From assembly GCF_019710635.1 (NCBI RefSeq), contig NZ_JAIFZS010000044.1, positions 44,466 through 108,465 on the forward strand: 64,000 nt of DNA, written 5' to 3'. The stretch comes from Mycolicibacterium xanthum (lineage in GTDB: Bacteria; Actinomycetota; Actinomycetes; Mycobacteriales; Mycobacteriaceae). Every line of letters begins with the position of its first letter. The stretch's first letter is position 1. Below, in pieces: positions 24,209 through 33,270 of this stretch. Below the pieces are notes generated by a model. It was not told the origin of the DNA, did not search any database, and was given only the letters and a program-made list of their open reading frames with translations. A program made the position numbers and the translations under genes.

Positions 24209-26596
24209 CTACCGCTCGGGCTGGCGCCACAATCTGCGGCGTTCCCCCAGGACCGCCCCCTGCACCCACCAGATCACCTCGACGGCGAGGGCAGCGAGCA
24301 GCCCGATGCCCAGCGCCGTCGACGTGGTGACGAGATTCGACGGATCGAGCATGAACAGCTTGCGTGCCAGCGGCATGCTGAAGATGACGACGTAGGCCAA
24401 CGCCGAGGTCGTGACCAGTGCCACCCGCCACCATTCGTACGGGCGGGCCACCACCGCGAGTACCCACAGCGCCGAAACCAACAACGTGATCAGCGCCGCG
24501 GTCGAGGCCTGGGTCTGCTCGACCTCGCCGGCCGCCCGTCCCTGGTAGGCCAGCAGGTAGGAGGTGAACGTCGCGGCGCCGACGACCAGGCCGGACGGCA
24601 GCGCCGAGGTCATCACGCGGCGTACGAATCCGGGATGGGCCCGCTCGTTGTTGGGGGCCAGCGACAGGATGAACGCCGGGATGCCGATGGTGAACCAGGC
24701 CGCGATGGTCACGTGGATCGGCTGGAACGGGAACAGCAGCGGGTCGGTACCGAACAACCGGGCCGACAGCCCGGCCAGGCCGACCATGATCGCCAGCAGC
24801 ACCGAGTACACGGTCTTGGTCAGAAACAGGTTGGACACCCGCTCGATGTTGCCGATCACCCGGCGCCCCTCCCCGACCACGAAGGGCAGGGTGGCGAACT
24901 TGTTGTCCAGCAACACGATCTGCGCGACCGCGCGCGACGCGGAGCTGCCCGAACCCATCGCGACACCGATGTCGGCGTCCTTGAGCGCGAGCACGTCGTT
25001 GACGCCGTCGCCGGTCATCGCGACGGTGTGGCCGCGCGACTGCAGGGCGTGCACCATCGCGCGTTTCTGGTCCGGGCGCACCCGGCCGAAGGTGGTGCAG
25101 TGGTCGAGTACGTCGGCCAGGCCCTCGGTGTCGTCCGGCAACTCGCGGGCGTCCATGGTGTCGCCGGCCAGGCCGAGCGATCCGGCCACCGCGCCGACCG
25201 ACACCGCGTTGTCCCCGGAGATCACCTTGATCGACACCTTCTGCGAGGCGAAGTAGTCCAGGGTGTCGCGCGCGTCCGGACGCACCCGCTGCTCGAGCAC
25301 CACCAGCGCGGCGGGTGTCACGGTGCCCGGCGCGGCCGGATCGTCGACCGGCCGGTCGCTGGAGCACAGCAACAGCACCCTCAGGCCGTGCGCACCGATG
25401 CGCTCGGCCTCCTCGGCAACCGGTGAGGCCGGATCCAGCAGGACATCGGGCGCCCCGATCACCCAGTTGCCGCGCTCGCCATACGATGTGCCGCTCCACT
25501 TGGTGGCCGACTTGAACGGCGCCGACGCGGTTGCCGTCCAGCCGGGCGGCATCTTGTAGGCCTCGGCGATCGCGGCCATGCTGGCGTTGGGCCGGGGGTC
25601 GTCGTCGGCGAGCTGGGCCAGCACGTCGGCGACGTGCCGGCCGTCGAGCGTCCTCAGATCGGCCACCCGCATGCCGTTCTCGGTCAGCGTGCCCGTCTTG
25701 TCCGCGCACACCACGTCGACGCGGGCCAGGCCCTCGATCGCCGGCAGTTCGTTGACCAGACACTGCCTGTGCCCCAACCTGATCACCCCGACCGCGAACG
25801 CGATCGACGTCATCAGCACCAGGCCCTCGGGCACCATCGGCACCAGCGCACCGACCATCCGCAGCACGGACTCTCGCCAGCCTGCCCCGGTGGTGAACAG
25901 CTGGGTGTAGATGATCAGCGCACCCGCGGGGATGAGCAGGTAGGTGATGAACTGCAGGATCTTGTTGATCCCGTTGCGCAGTTCGGATTTCACCAGCGTG
26001 AACTTGCTGGCCTCCTCGGCCAGCTTGGCGGCGTACGCCTCACGGCCGACCCGGGTGGCCCGGTAGGCGCCGCTGCCGGCCACCACGAAGCTGCCCGACA
26101 TCACCGTGTCGCCGGCGTCCTTGGCGATCGGGTCGGCCTCGCCGGTCAGCAGGGATTCGTCGACCTCGAGGTTGGTCTCCTCGAGAATCTCGCCGTCCAC
26201 CACGATCTGATCGCCGGGCCCGAGTTCGATCACGTCGTCGAGGACCACCTCGTTCGGCGGCAGCGGGCCGGTACCGGACCGCCTGCGCACCACGGGTTTG
26301 GCCTGCCCGACGATCGCGAGCTTGTCCAGCGTGTGCTTGGCCCGCAACTCCTGGATGATGCCGATGGCGCTGTTGGCGATGATCAGCAGGCCGAACGCGC
26401 CGTTGATCACCGAACCCGTCGAGAGGACGATCACGAACAGCACGCCGAGAATGGCGTTGATGCGGGTGAAGACGTTGCCGCGGACGATCTCCGAGACACT
26501 GCGCGCCGCGCGGGTGGGGACGTCGTTGGTCTTGCCTTCGGCGACGCGCTGCTCCACCTGGGGGTCGGACAGCCCGGCCGCCACCGACGTCGTCAA
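24209..26596 (-). CDS. ctpE: P-type cation ATPase CtpE
   Basis: About 795 residues. The phosphorylation site [11 protein letters not shown], the TGEAD actuator loop and the [16 protein letters not shown] hinge are all present, with the usual transmembrane helices. It matches CtpE, which has been linked to Ca2+ uptake in mycobacteria, over its length, including [18 protein letters not shown]. The start is uncertain because the 5' end lies in a duplicated 32-bp repeat: TTG at 26594-26596 ([11 protein letters not shown]) aligns best with the remembered M. tuberculosis start, while TTG at 26618-26620 adds eight residues from the repeat. No ATG is available in frame. Confidence 0.92.
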   Translation of the reverse strand: MTTSVAAGLSDPQVEQRVAEGKTNDVPTRAARSVSEIVRGNVFTRINAILGVLFVIVLSTGSVINGAFGLLIIANSAIGIIQELRAKHTLDKLAIVGQAKPVVRRRSGTGPLPPNEVVLDDVIELGPGDQIVVDGEILEETNLEVDESLLTGEADPIAKDAGDTVMSGSFVVAGSGAYRATRVGREAYAAKLAEEASKFTLVKSELRNGINKILQFITYLLIPAGALIIYTQLFTTGAGWRESVLRMVGALVPMVPEGLVLMTSIAFAVGVIRLGHRQCLVNELPAIEGLARVDVVCADKTGTLTENGMRVADLRTLDGRHVADVLAQLADDDPRPNASMAAIAEAYKMPPGWTATASAPFKSATKWSGTSYGERGNWVIGAPDVLLDPASPVAEEAERIGAHGLRVLLLCSSDRPVDDPAAPGTVTPAALVVLEQRVRPDARDTLDYFASQKVSIKVISGDNAVSVGAVAGSLGLAGDTMDARELPDDTEGLADVLDHCTTFGRVRPDQKRAMVHALQSRGHTVAMTGDGVNDVLALKDADIGVAMGSGSSASRAVAQIVLLDNKFATLPFVVGEGRRVIGNIERVSNLFLTKTVYSVLLAIMVGLAGLSARLFGTDPLLFPFQPIHVTIAAWFTIGIPAFILSLAPNNERAHPGFVRRVMTSALPSGLVVGAATFTSYLLAYQGRAAGEVEQTQASTAALITLLVSALWVLAVVARPYEWWRVALVTTSALAYVVIFSMPLARKLFMLDPSNLVTTSTALGIGLLAALAVEVIWWVQGAVLGERRRLWRQPER

Positions 26597-26597
26597 C

Positions 26598-26661
26598 GGT
26601 GCCGTCTTCTCTTCGCGCAAGCGCTCATCGGTGCCGTCTTCTCTTCGCGCAAGCGCTCATC
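26598..26661 (-). repeat. perfect 32-bp tandem duplication at the Rv0907-homologue/ctpE junction
   Basis: 26598-26629 and 26630-26661 are identical. Each contains the GATGAGCGCTTGCGCGAAG unit (minus strand). The stop codon of the beta-lactamase-like gene (26657-26659) lies in one copy and the ctpE start lies just beyond the other. Because 32 is not a multiple of three, the duplication shifts frame. Confidence 0.92.
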
Positions 26662-28270
26662 GGAAGAACTCCCCGTAACCTTCGTCGTCGAAGTACTCCA
26701 ACGTGAGCCGGTCGCCGTCGAACGTCGCCTGCGACACCGTCCCCGGCGGAGCGTTCTCGGATACGAACGAGAACGTGAATACGTCGCCGTCCCAGGGCTT
26801 GAGCTGGTAAACGCCCTTCGGACCGAGGGTCAGCTCGAGCGCACCGTCACGCTCGGTGACCGTCGCCGGGCCCCAGAAGTCGTTGCGGTAGACGCCGACG
26901 TATGACGAGAGCGGTTGCGGCGGTGCCGCGTTCGGCGGCGGCTGCTTGCCCACCAACTCACCCACCGGCTGCTGCATCTGCTCGAACGGCTTGCGGTACA
27001 GGCCCCACCAGTCCTCCCGGATCTTGCCGAACTGCACCAGGTCGGCGAACTCGGCGGTCAGCGTCTCCGCAACCCCGCTCGGAGTGGCGTTGGTCAGCGC
27101 CACGATCGCGACGTCCGCCGACGGCAGGATCAGGAAGTTCGTCCCGGCGCCGAGCTCGAAAGCGCCCGAATGGCTGAGCTGCATCCGGGCGCCCGACGTG
27201 GTCCCGACGTTGAACCCGTACCCGTAGGTGCCCGACCGTGCGGCGGGCTCGGGCGCGCGGTCCGAGACCACCTGCGGGGTCAGCGCGGGCAGCAGCGCCT
27301 TCGGGTCGACGAGCTGCTTGCCGTCGTGCTCGCCGTCGGCCAGCACGAACGCCAGCCACCGGGTCATGTCGTTCACCGACGAGCTCACCCCGCCGGCCGG
27401 GGACTGCGGCTGCGGGTCGCGCACGTACTGCGGCGCATAGTGGCCGTCCACGTGGATGTGCCCGACCGCGCGGTCGGGCCGTGCCACCCAGTCGCTGAAC
27501 TGGTAGCTGGTCGACGTCATGCCCAGCGGGGCGAGCAACGCCTCCCGGGTGAGATCCTCCCAGGACTTGCCGGCGTTTGCGGCGACCGCCTCGGCGCCGG
27601 CGGTCAGCCCGAAGTTGGTGTAGGCGTAGGAGATCCGGAACGGGTCGAGCGGGAAGTCGCTCAGCCGCTCCAGGATGTAGCGCCGGTCGTAGCCGAGTTC
27701 CTCGAGCTTGTCGCCGGCGTGGTCGGGCAGGCCGGACCGGTGGGAGAACATGTCACCGACGGTCACCATCGGGGTGACGACCGGGTCCGACAGCGCGAAC
27801 CACGGCAGCTTGGACACGATCGGGGTGTCCCACGACAGCCCGTTCCGCCCGATCTGCTGGGCCACCACCGTGGCGCTGATCGACTTGGACAGCGACGCCA
27901 GCTGGAACACCGTGTCGGCGTCGATCCGGTTGTCCTCGGTGTCCGGCAAGTCGACGTTCTTCACGCCGAACCCTTTGGCGTATACGGTATCTGAACCGTG
28001 CACCACGGCCACCGCCATACCGGGGATCCCCGACTTGGTCATCAGGTCCTCGACCAGGCCGTCGAGGGCGGCCACCGCGTTGTCGACCGCGTTCTCGGGT
28101 AGCGGCATCGCCGGCATCAGCGGCGGCGGCACGTCGGCGGGCTGGCCGGCCGGTGGAGACGCGGCCGGCGGGGCCGATGACGAATCGGTGGATTCGGAGG
28201 TCTCGGCCTGGCAACCGGCGAGCACGATCACCAGCAGCGCGGCGGCGGCCAGACGGGCCGGTGAGTTCAT
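26657..28270 (-). CDS. beta-lactamase/serine-hydrolase-family lipoprotein (Rv0907-like)
   Basis: A 537-residue exported protein. A signal peptide ends in VLAGC, a lipobox, so it is likely membrane-anchored by lipidation. The penicillin-binding fold has the SxxK nucleophile in ASLSKSIS and the YxN motif in YAYTNFG. A C-terminal domain of about 130 residues follows. Serine hydrolases of this class cleave amides or esters, and beta-lactam hydrolysis should not be assumed. The start is taken at ATG 28268-28270; an in-frame GTG lies three codons upstream. It is probably co-transcribed with echA6 and the metallo-hydrolase, as in M. tuberculosis. Confidence 0.88.
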   Translation of the reverse strand: MNSPARLAAAALLVIVLAGCQAETSESTDSSSAPPAASPPAGQPADVPPPLMPAMPLPENAVDNAVAALDGLVEDLMTKSGIPGMAVAVVHGSDTVYAKGFGVKNVDLPDTEDNRIDADTVFQLASLSKSISATVVAQQIGRNGLSWDTPIVSKLPWFALSDPVVTPMVTVGDMFSHRSGLPDHAGDKLEELGYDRRYILERLSDFPLDPFRISYAYTNFGLTAGAEAVAANAGKSWEDLTREALLAPLGMTSTSYQFSDWVARPDRAVGHIHVDGHYAPQYVRDPQPQSPAGGVSSSVNDMTRWLAFVLADGEHDGKQLVDPKALLPALTPQVVSDRAPEPAARSGTYGYGFNVGTTSGARMQLSHSGAFELGAGTNFLILPSADVAIVALTNATPSGVAETLTAEFADLVQFGKIREDWWGLYRKPFEQMQQPVGELVGKQPPPNAAPPQPLSSYVGVYRNDFWGPATVTERDGALELTLGPKGVYQLKPWDGDVFTFSFVSENAPPGTVSQATFDGDRLTLEYFDDEGYGEFFR

Positions 28271-28298
28271 GCTCAGCACCGTAACGTGTCGGGGCCGC

Positions 28299-29408
28299 TC
28301 ACAGCCGCCACCACGGGTCGAAAGTCGACTCCGGGTTCACCCGCGCCCCCGGGATCGGTACCGCGATGCGCACCCGCTCGGCCTGCGCGGCGGCGAGCAG
28401 GCGCTCGGCCGGCTCGGACCATGGGTGCGGGGCCAGCCGGAAGGTGGCCCAGTGGATGGGCACCATCAGGCTGTCCGGGTCGGCCAGGTCGCGGTGCGCG
28501 CGCACGGCCTCCTCGGGGTTCATGTGGATGTCGGCGAAGGCCGGGTGGTAGGCGCCGATCGGCAACAGGGTCAGGTCGAACGGACCATGCTCGGCGCCGA
28601 CCTCGGCGAAGCTCTTCGTGTAGCCGGTGTCGCCACCGAAGAACGCGCTGTGCGTCGGGCCGGCGACCACCCAGGATGCCCACAGCGTGGTGTCGCGGGA
28701 GAACAACCGGCCGGAGAAATGCCGGGCCGGCGTGCAGATCAGCGTCAGGTCACCGATGCGGTGCACCTCGTGCCAGTCCAGCTCGACGATCCGGTGCTCC
28801 GGGATGCCCCACTTGCGCAGGTGCGCGCCGATGCCCAGCGGCACGACGAACGGCGCCCGTTGGGTGCGCGCCAGCGCGACGACGGTGTCGATGTCGAGGT
28901 GGTCGTAGTGGTCGTGGCTGATCAGCACGGCGTCGACGGCCGGCAGCGCCTCCAGCGCCAGCGGCACCTCGTGCATCCGCTGCGGGCCGACCGACCGCGA
29001 CGGCGAGCAGCGTTTGCTCCACACCGGGTCGGCGAGCACCCGGTAGCCGTCGACCTCGATGAGCACGCTGGAGTGGCCGAACCAGCTCGCGGCGGCGGGC
29101 GGGGCCGCGATATCGGCCGGCGGCGCGTCGGCCAGCGGAATCGGCCCCCGCGGCTTGCCGTGCGACCCGGTGTTGGCGAGGTCGCGCAGCAGCGTGCGTT
29201 GCACGTCGCGATCCATCGTGATGCCCGACGGCGGCTCCAGGTTGACGAACTTCCCGTCCCGGAAATGCGGCGAGCGACGCGCGAAGGGTGCGATCTCGGC
29301 CGGGGTCGCCCCCAGCGATGCGGGGGTGCCCTGCAGCGCACGCAGCACCCAGCCACCGACCAGCAACGACGCCGTGCCGAAGCCGAACCGCACCGCCGCC
29401 CGCAGCAC
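28299..29408 (-). CDS. metallo-beta-lactamase-fold hydrolase (Rv0906/RomA/NAPE-PLD-like)
   Basis: A 369-residue hydrolase. The metal motif is SHDHYDHLD, with further ligands expected at ARHFSG and GGDTGY. The arrangement resembles RomA/NAPE-PLD-type phosphodiesterases. The N-terminal FGFGTASLLVGGWVLR is hydrophobic and may anchor it. The GTG at 29406-29408 lies two bases after the echA6 stop, with AGGGGG upstream. Substrates of this mycobacterial family are not established; the family similarity suggests a lipid phosphodiester. Confidence 0.88.
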   Translation of the reverse strand: MLRAAVRFGFGTASLLVGGWVLRALQGTPASLGATPAEIAPFARRSPHFRDGKFVNLEPPSGITMDRDVQRTLLRDLANTGSHGKPRGPIPLADAPPADIAAPPAAASWFGHSSVLIEVDGYRVLADPVWSKRCSPSRSVGPQRMHEVPLALEALPAVDAVLISHDHYDHLDIDTVVALARTQRAPFVVPLGIGAHLRKWGIPEHRIVELDWHEVHRIGDLTLICTPARHFSGRLFSRDTTLWASWVVAGPTHSAFFGGDTGYTKSFAEVGAEHGPFDLTLLPIGAYHPAFADIHMNPEEAVRAHRDLADPDSLMVPIHWATFRLAPHPWSEPAERLLAAAQAERVRIAVPIPGARVNPESTFDPWWRL

Positions 29409-29410
29409 CG

Positions 29411-30145
29411 TCAGGCCCCCTGGAACTTCGGTGCCCGCTTCTCGATGCGGGCCACCTGTGCCTCGATGATGTCCTGGCTGGACCACGCGCGGTCGAAAAG
29501 CTCCTGGTGGGCCGGCCAGGGATCCTCGTAGGCGCCGTCGTCGTTGAGCACCCGCTTGGCGTGCTGCAGGGCCAGCGGAGCGAACCCGGAAATCTCCTGG
29601 GCCCACGCCTGCGCGTCGGCCAGCGTGCCGATCCGGTTCGCCATCCCGGTCTGCAGCGCGGTCTCGGCGGTCAGCCGCTCGGCCGCCAGCAGCATGCCGC
29701 GCGCCCGCCCGGCGCCGACCAGCGACGTCAGCCTGCGGATGGTCCAGTTGTCCAGGGCGATGCCGTACTTGGCGACCGGGAACTGGAAGTAGGCCTCCGG
29801 ATCCACCACCCGCAGGTCGCAGATCATCGCCAGGATCACGCCGGCCCCGATGGCCGGGCCGTTGATCGCGCCGATCACCGGGATCGGCGCGGAGTCGATG
29901 GCCAGGTTCAGCGCCTTGGCCTTGTCCGGCAGCTCGTCGGCGACGCCCTGGCCACCGGACAGGTCGGCTCCGGAGCTGAACACGTGGCCCTGCCCGGTGA
30001 TCACGATCGCGCGGACGTCGTCGGCGGCCGCCGTCTCGATCGCCTCGCGCAGGCCGTCGACGAGTTCGGCGTTGAGCGCATTGCGGCGCTCGGGGCGCTG
30101 CAACTCCAGGGTCAGCACGTGGCCGTCACGGGTCTCACCAATCAT
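29411..30145 (-). CDS. echA6: enoyl-CoA hydratase-family protein EchA6
   Basis: A 244-residue crotonase-fold protein. [12 protein letters not shown] and [11 protein letters not shown] (oxyanion hole) are present, and the whole length matches EchA6, including the C-terminal [14 protein letters not shown]. Mycobacterial EchA6 is known as a non-catalytic fatty-acyl-CoA carrier that feeds FAS-II and mycolic acid synthesis and is essential in M. tuberculosis. It heads a leftward operon and is divergent from accD3 with only 26 bp between starts. Confidence 0.92.
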   Translation of the reverse strand: MIGETRDGHVLTLELQRPERRNALNAELVDGLREAIETAAADDVRAIVITGQGHVFSSGADLSGGQGVADELPDKAKALNLAIDSAPIPVIGAINGPAIGAGVILAMICDLRVVDPEAYFQFPVAKYGIALDNWTIRRLTSLVGAGRARGMLLAAERLTAETALQTGMANRIGTLADAQAWAQEISGFAPLALQHAKRVLNDDGAYEDPWPAHQELFDRAWSSQDIIEAQVARIEKRAPKFQGA

Positions 30146-30171
30146 GGCTCCACCTTAGTTAGCCTTCTTCT
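30146..30171. promoter_or_regulatory. 26-bp divergent promoter between echA6 and accD3
   Basis: On the plus strand TAGCCT (30160-30165) lies six bases before the accD3 GTG, the spacing of a leaderless mycobacterial transcript. On the minus strand AAGGTGGAG forms a Shine-Dalgarno for echA6. The -10 box of one gene and the leader of the other therefore overlap. Confidence 0.5.
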
Positions 30172-31644
30172 GTGAGCCGGATCAGCGCCGTGGCGCTGCG
30201 CGACGCCCTGCTGGACGACGGGTCCTTCGTCAGCTGGGACGGTCCGCCACTGACGGTGCCGATGTCGCGGTCCTACCGCGAGGAACTGGCCACCGCGGCC
30301 CTGCAGACGGGTTTCGACGAGTCCGTGCTGACCGGGGAGGGCCGGGTGTTCGGCCGCCGGGTGGCGCTGGTGGCCTGCGAGTTCGACTTCCTGGCCGGGT
30401 CGATCGGGGTGGCGGCCGCCGAACGGATCGTCGCCGCGGTGCGCCGCGCCACCGCCGAGGGGTTGCCGCTGCTGGCGTCGCCGAGTTCGGGCGGCACCCG
30501 GATGCAGGAGGGCACGGTCGCGTTCCTGCAGATGGTCAAGATCGCCGCGGCCGTCGAACTGCACAAACGGGCCCACCTGCCCTACCTGGTGTATCTGCGT
30601 CACCCCACCACCGGCGGCGTGTTCGCGTCCTGGGGGTCGCTGGGGCACGTCACCGCCGCCGAGCCCGGGGCGCTGATCGGGTTCCTCGGCCCGCGGGTCT
30701 ACGAACACCTCTACGGCGAGCCGTTCCCACCGGGCGTCCAGACCGCCGAGAACCTGCAACGCCACGGCGTCGTCGACGCCGTCGTCCCGCTCGCGATTCT
30801 GCGTTCGACGCTCGACCGCACGCTCAAGGTCGTCGCCGACGAACCGGGCACACCCCCGCCGTCCCCGCCGCCCGAGCCGGTGCCCGACATTCCCGCGTGG
30901 CGGTCGGTGGAGGCCTCGCGCAGGCCGGACCGACCCGGGGTCGGCTACCTGCTGCGGCACGGCGCCACCGAGCGGGTGCTGCTGTCCGGCACCGGGCAGG
31001 GCGAGGCGGCGACCACGCTGCTGGCGCTGGCCCGGTTCGGCGGGCAACCCGCCGTGGTGCTGGGGCAGCAGCGGGTGGTGGGCGGCCTGGTGGGACCCGC
31101 CGCGCTGCGGGAGGCGCGCCGCGGGATGGCGCTCGCGGCCGGGCTGCAGCTGCCGCTGGTCCTCGCCATCGACACCGCCGGCCCCGCGCTGTCGGCCGAG
31201 GCCGAGCAACAGGGGCTGGCCGGGGAGATCGCCCGCTGCCTGGCCGACCTGGTCACCCTGGACACCCCCACGGTCTCGGTGCTACTGGGCCAGGGCAGCG
31301 GCGGACCCGCGCTGGCGATGGTGCCCGCCGACCGGGTGCTGGCCGCGCTGCACGGCTGGCTGGCGCCGCTGCCACCGGAGGGCGCCAGCGCGATCGTCTA
31401 CCGCGACGTGGTGCACGCACCCCAGCTGGCCGACGCGCAGGGCATCCGCTCGGCCGATCTGCTGCGCGACGGCATCGTCGACGCGATCGTTCCCGAGCAT
31501 CCCGACGCCGCCGACGAACCGATGGCGTTCACCGAGCGGCTGTCGGCCACGATCGGCGTGGAGCTGCATGCGCTGCGGTCGGTCCCCGCCGAACGGCGGC
31601 TGGCGGCCCGCCTGGACCGCTACCGCCGCATCGGCCTGCCCTGA
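30172..31644 (+). CDS. accD3: acyl-CoA carboxylase carboxyltransferase subunit AccD3
   Basis: A 490-residue biotin-dependent carboxyltransferase of two crotonase-like halves. SPSSGGTRMQEGT and HPTTGGVFASWGS form the acyl-CoA site in the first half. GGPALAMVPADRVLA and EGASAIVYRD belong to the second. It matches AccD3 along its length. The start GTG at 30172 follows a -10-like TAGCCT directly and is likely leaderless. AccD3 may supply carboxylated acyl-CoA for lipid synthesis, but its partner subunits are encoded elsewhere. Confidence 0.92.
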   Translation: MSRISAVALRDALLDDGSFVSWDGPPLTVPMSRSYREELATAALQTGFDESVLTGEGRVFGRRVALVACEFDFLAGSIGVAAAERIVAAVRRATAEGLPLLASPSSGGTRMQEGTVAFLQMVKIAAAVELHKRAHLPYLVYLRHPTTGGVFASWGSLGHVTAAEPGALIGFLGPRVYEHLYGEPFPPGVQTAENLQRHGVVDAVVPLAILRSTLDRTLKVVADEPGTPPPSPPPEPVPDIPAWRSVEASRRPDRPGVGYLLRHGATERVLLSGTGQGEAATTLLALARFGGQPAVVLGQQRVVGGLVGPAALREARRGMALAAGLQLPLVLAIDTAGPALSAEAEQQGLAGEIARCLADLVTLDTPTVSVLLGQGSGGPALAMVPADRVLAALHGWLAPLPPEGASAIVYRDVVHAPQLADAQGIRSADLLRDGIVDAIVPEHPDAADEPMAFTERLSATIGVELHALRSVPAERRLAARLDRYRRIGLP

Positions 31645-31648
31645 GGGA

Positions 31649-32050
31649 TCACGCCGAGATCCCCACCACCGCCAGGCCGAGCTGCAGCAGGCATCCGCCG
31701 ATCGCCACCCGCGCGGCCGGGCGTTTGCGGATCAGCAGGAACACCGCCACCGCGATGGTGGCGAGGAAGAGAACCAGCCCGAAGTGGGGCATCGGGGTCG
31801 GGTTCCCGTCGGTCAGCAGCAGCGTGGCCCGCCACAGGAAGCCTTGCACCATCAGCAACACCACGGTGCCCGCGAAATCGCGCAGCCGCCGGTTGTCCGG
31901 CTCGTCATCCGGCGGGCGCGCTGGCAGGCTCACCCGCCAATCCCACCACAGCTCCAGCCCCGTTGAGGCTGCGGTGGCGGCGCCGTTCTGCGAGCGAACC
32001 ACACCGTCAGCGCAGTATGAACGGGCCTGCGGCGTCCAGGCCGGGCTCAT
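31649..32050 (-). CDS. hypothetical membrane protein
   Basis: About 133 residues. The C-terminal half has three hydrophobic stretches, around FAGTVVLLMVQGFLW, FGLVLFLATIAVAVFLLI and VAIGGCLLQLGLAVVGI, separated by short charged loops. I do not recognise the family. The start is uncertain: ATG 32050 avoids overlap with the divergent epoxide hydrolase gene, while the frame stays open to 32242. It is convergent with accD3 (four-base gap). Confidence 0.55.
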   Translation of the reverse strand: MSPAWTPQARSYCADGVVRSQNGAATAASTGLELWWDWRVSLPARPPDDEPDNRRLRDFAGTVVLLMVQGFLWRATLLLTDGNPTPMPHFGLVLFLATIAVAVFLLIRKRPAARVAIGGCLLQLGLAVVGISA

Positions 32051-32115
32051 CAGCTGTGGTGCGGGCGGTGCCGATAGTGGCCGCCCACGGACGCCCGGCC
32101 ATGCCACGATGACCC

Positions 32116-33270
32116 ATGGCCCCGATCCAGCCCTTCCGTATCGCAGTCCCCGACGCCGATCTGTCCGATCTGCGGGAACGGCTGCACCGCACGCGCTGGC
32201 CAGACGCCGAGTGTGTCGACGACTGGAGCCAGGGCATTCCACTGGCCTACACCCGCGAGCTCGCCGAGTACTGGGCGAGCGAATACGACTGGCGGGCCCG
32301 GGAGGCAGCGCTGAACCACTTCGATCAGTTCACCACCGACATCGATGGACTCGCCATCCACTTCATCCACCACCGATCCACCCGACCGGACGCCTTTCCG
32401 CTGCTGATCACCCACGGATGGCCCGGGTCGATCGTCGAGTTCCACAAAGTAATCGAGCCGCTCAACGACGCCGGCTTCCACGTGGTGTGCCCGTCACTGC
32501 CGGGATACGGATTCTCCGGCAAGCCGACCACCACGGGTTGGGGCGTGGAACGCATCGCCGCGGCGTGGGACGAGTTGATGCTGCGGCTCGGGTACCGGCA
32601 CTACGGCGCCCAGGGCGGGGACTGGGGCGCCGCGGTGACCACCCAGATCGGCCGTAACCAGGGCCACTGCGTCGCCATCCACACCAACATGCCGCTCGGC
32701 CGCCCACCGAAAGACCTGACCGACCCCACACCCGACGAGATCGCCGCACTCGAGCGCGTCGGCTACTACCAGCGCTGGGACTCCGGCTACTCCAAGCAGC
32801 AGTCCACCCGTCCGCAGACGCTGGGCTACGGGCTGACCGACTCACCGGTCGGCCAGCTGGCCTGGATCGTCGAGAAGTTCTGGTCGTGGACCGACTGCGA
32901 CGGCCACCCCGAGAACGTGCTCACCCGAGACGAACTGCTGGACAACGTGATGCTGTACTGGATCACCGGCTCGGGAGCATCGTCGGCACGGCTGTACTGG
33001 GAGAGCTTCGGCAGCTTCGCCGGTGGCCAACGTGTCACGCTGCCGACCGGTGTCGCCGCGTTCCCGAAGGAGATCCTGCGCGCACCGCGGCACTGGTGCG
33101 AGGACAACTACACCATCACGCACTGGACGGAGATGCCGCGCGGCGGGCACTTCGCCGCGTTCGAGCAGCCCGAGTTGTTCGCCGGGGACGTGGCGGGATT
33201 CTTCGAACGGTTCCGCGGCGCCGGACTCATTCCTTCGCCGGCACCTGGGCAGGCAACAGACGCAGGGTGA
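32116..33270 (+). CDS. epoxide hydrolase (alpha/beta hydrolase, EphN-domain type)
   Basis: A 384-residue epoxide hydrolase with the N-terminal EHN domain (PFRIAVPDADLSDLRERLH). The oxyanion motif is HGWPGS, the nucleophile Asp is in GGDWGA, and the catalytic His is in MPRGGHFAAFEQPE. These enzymes open epoxides to diols. CACGAT sits five bases before the ATG, so the message may be leaderless. The 3' end overlaps the convergent ATPase gene by 44 bp. Confidence 0.92.
   Translation: MAPIQPFRIAVPDADLSDLRERLHRTRWPDAECVDDWSQGIPLAYTRELAEYWASEYDWRAREAALNHFDQFTTDIDGLAIHFIHHRSTRPDAFPLLITHGWPGSIVEFHKVIEPLNDAGFHVVCPSLPGYGFSGKPTTTGWGVERIAAAWDELMLRLGYRHYGAQGGDWGAAVTTQIGRNQGHCVAIHTNMPLGRPPKDLTDPTPDEIAALERVGYYQRWDSGYSKQQSTRPQTLGYGLTDSPVGQLAWIVEKFWSWTDCDGHPENVLTRDELLDNVMLYWITGSGASSARLYWESFGSFAGGQRVTLPTGVAAFPKEILRAPRHWCEDNYTITHWTEMPRGGHFAAFEQPELFAGDVAGFFERFRGAGLIPSPAPGQATDAG

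Noticed and set aside
26598..26661. Tiny frames starting [10 protein letters not shown] in the junction repeats
   Set aside because: They run only about eleven codons, arise from the repeat unit itself, and have no ribosome-binding site.
31649..32242. A 197-residue version of the small membrane protein
   Set aside because: It would overlap the divergent epoxide hydrolase gene by over 120 bp, and the extra N-terminus has no membrane or family character.
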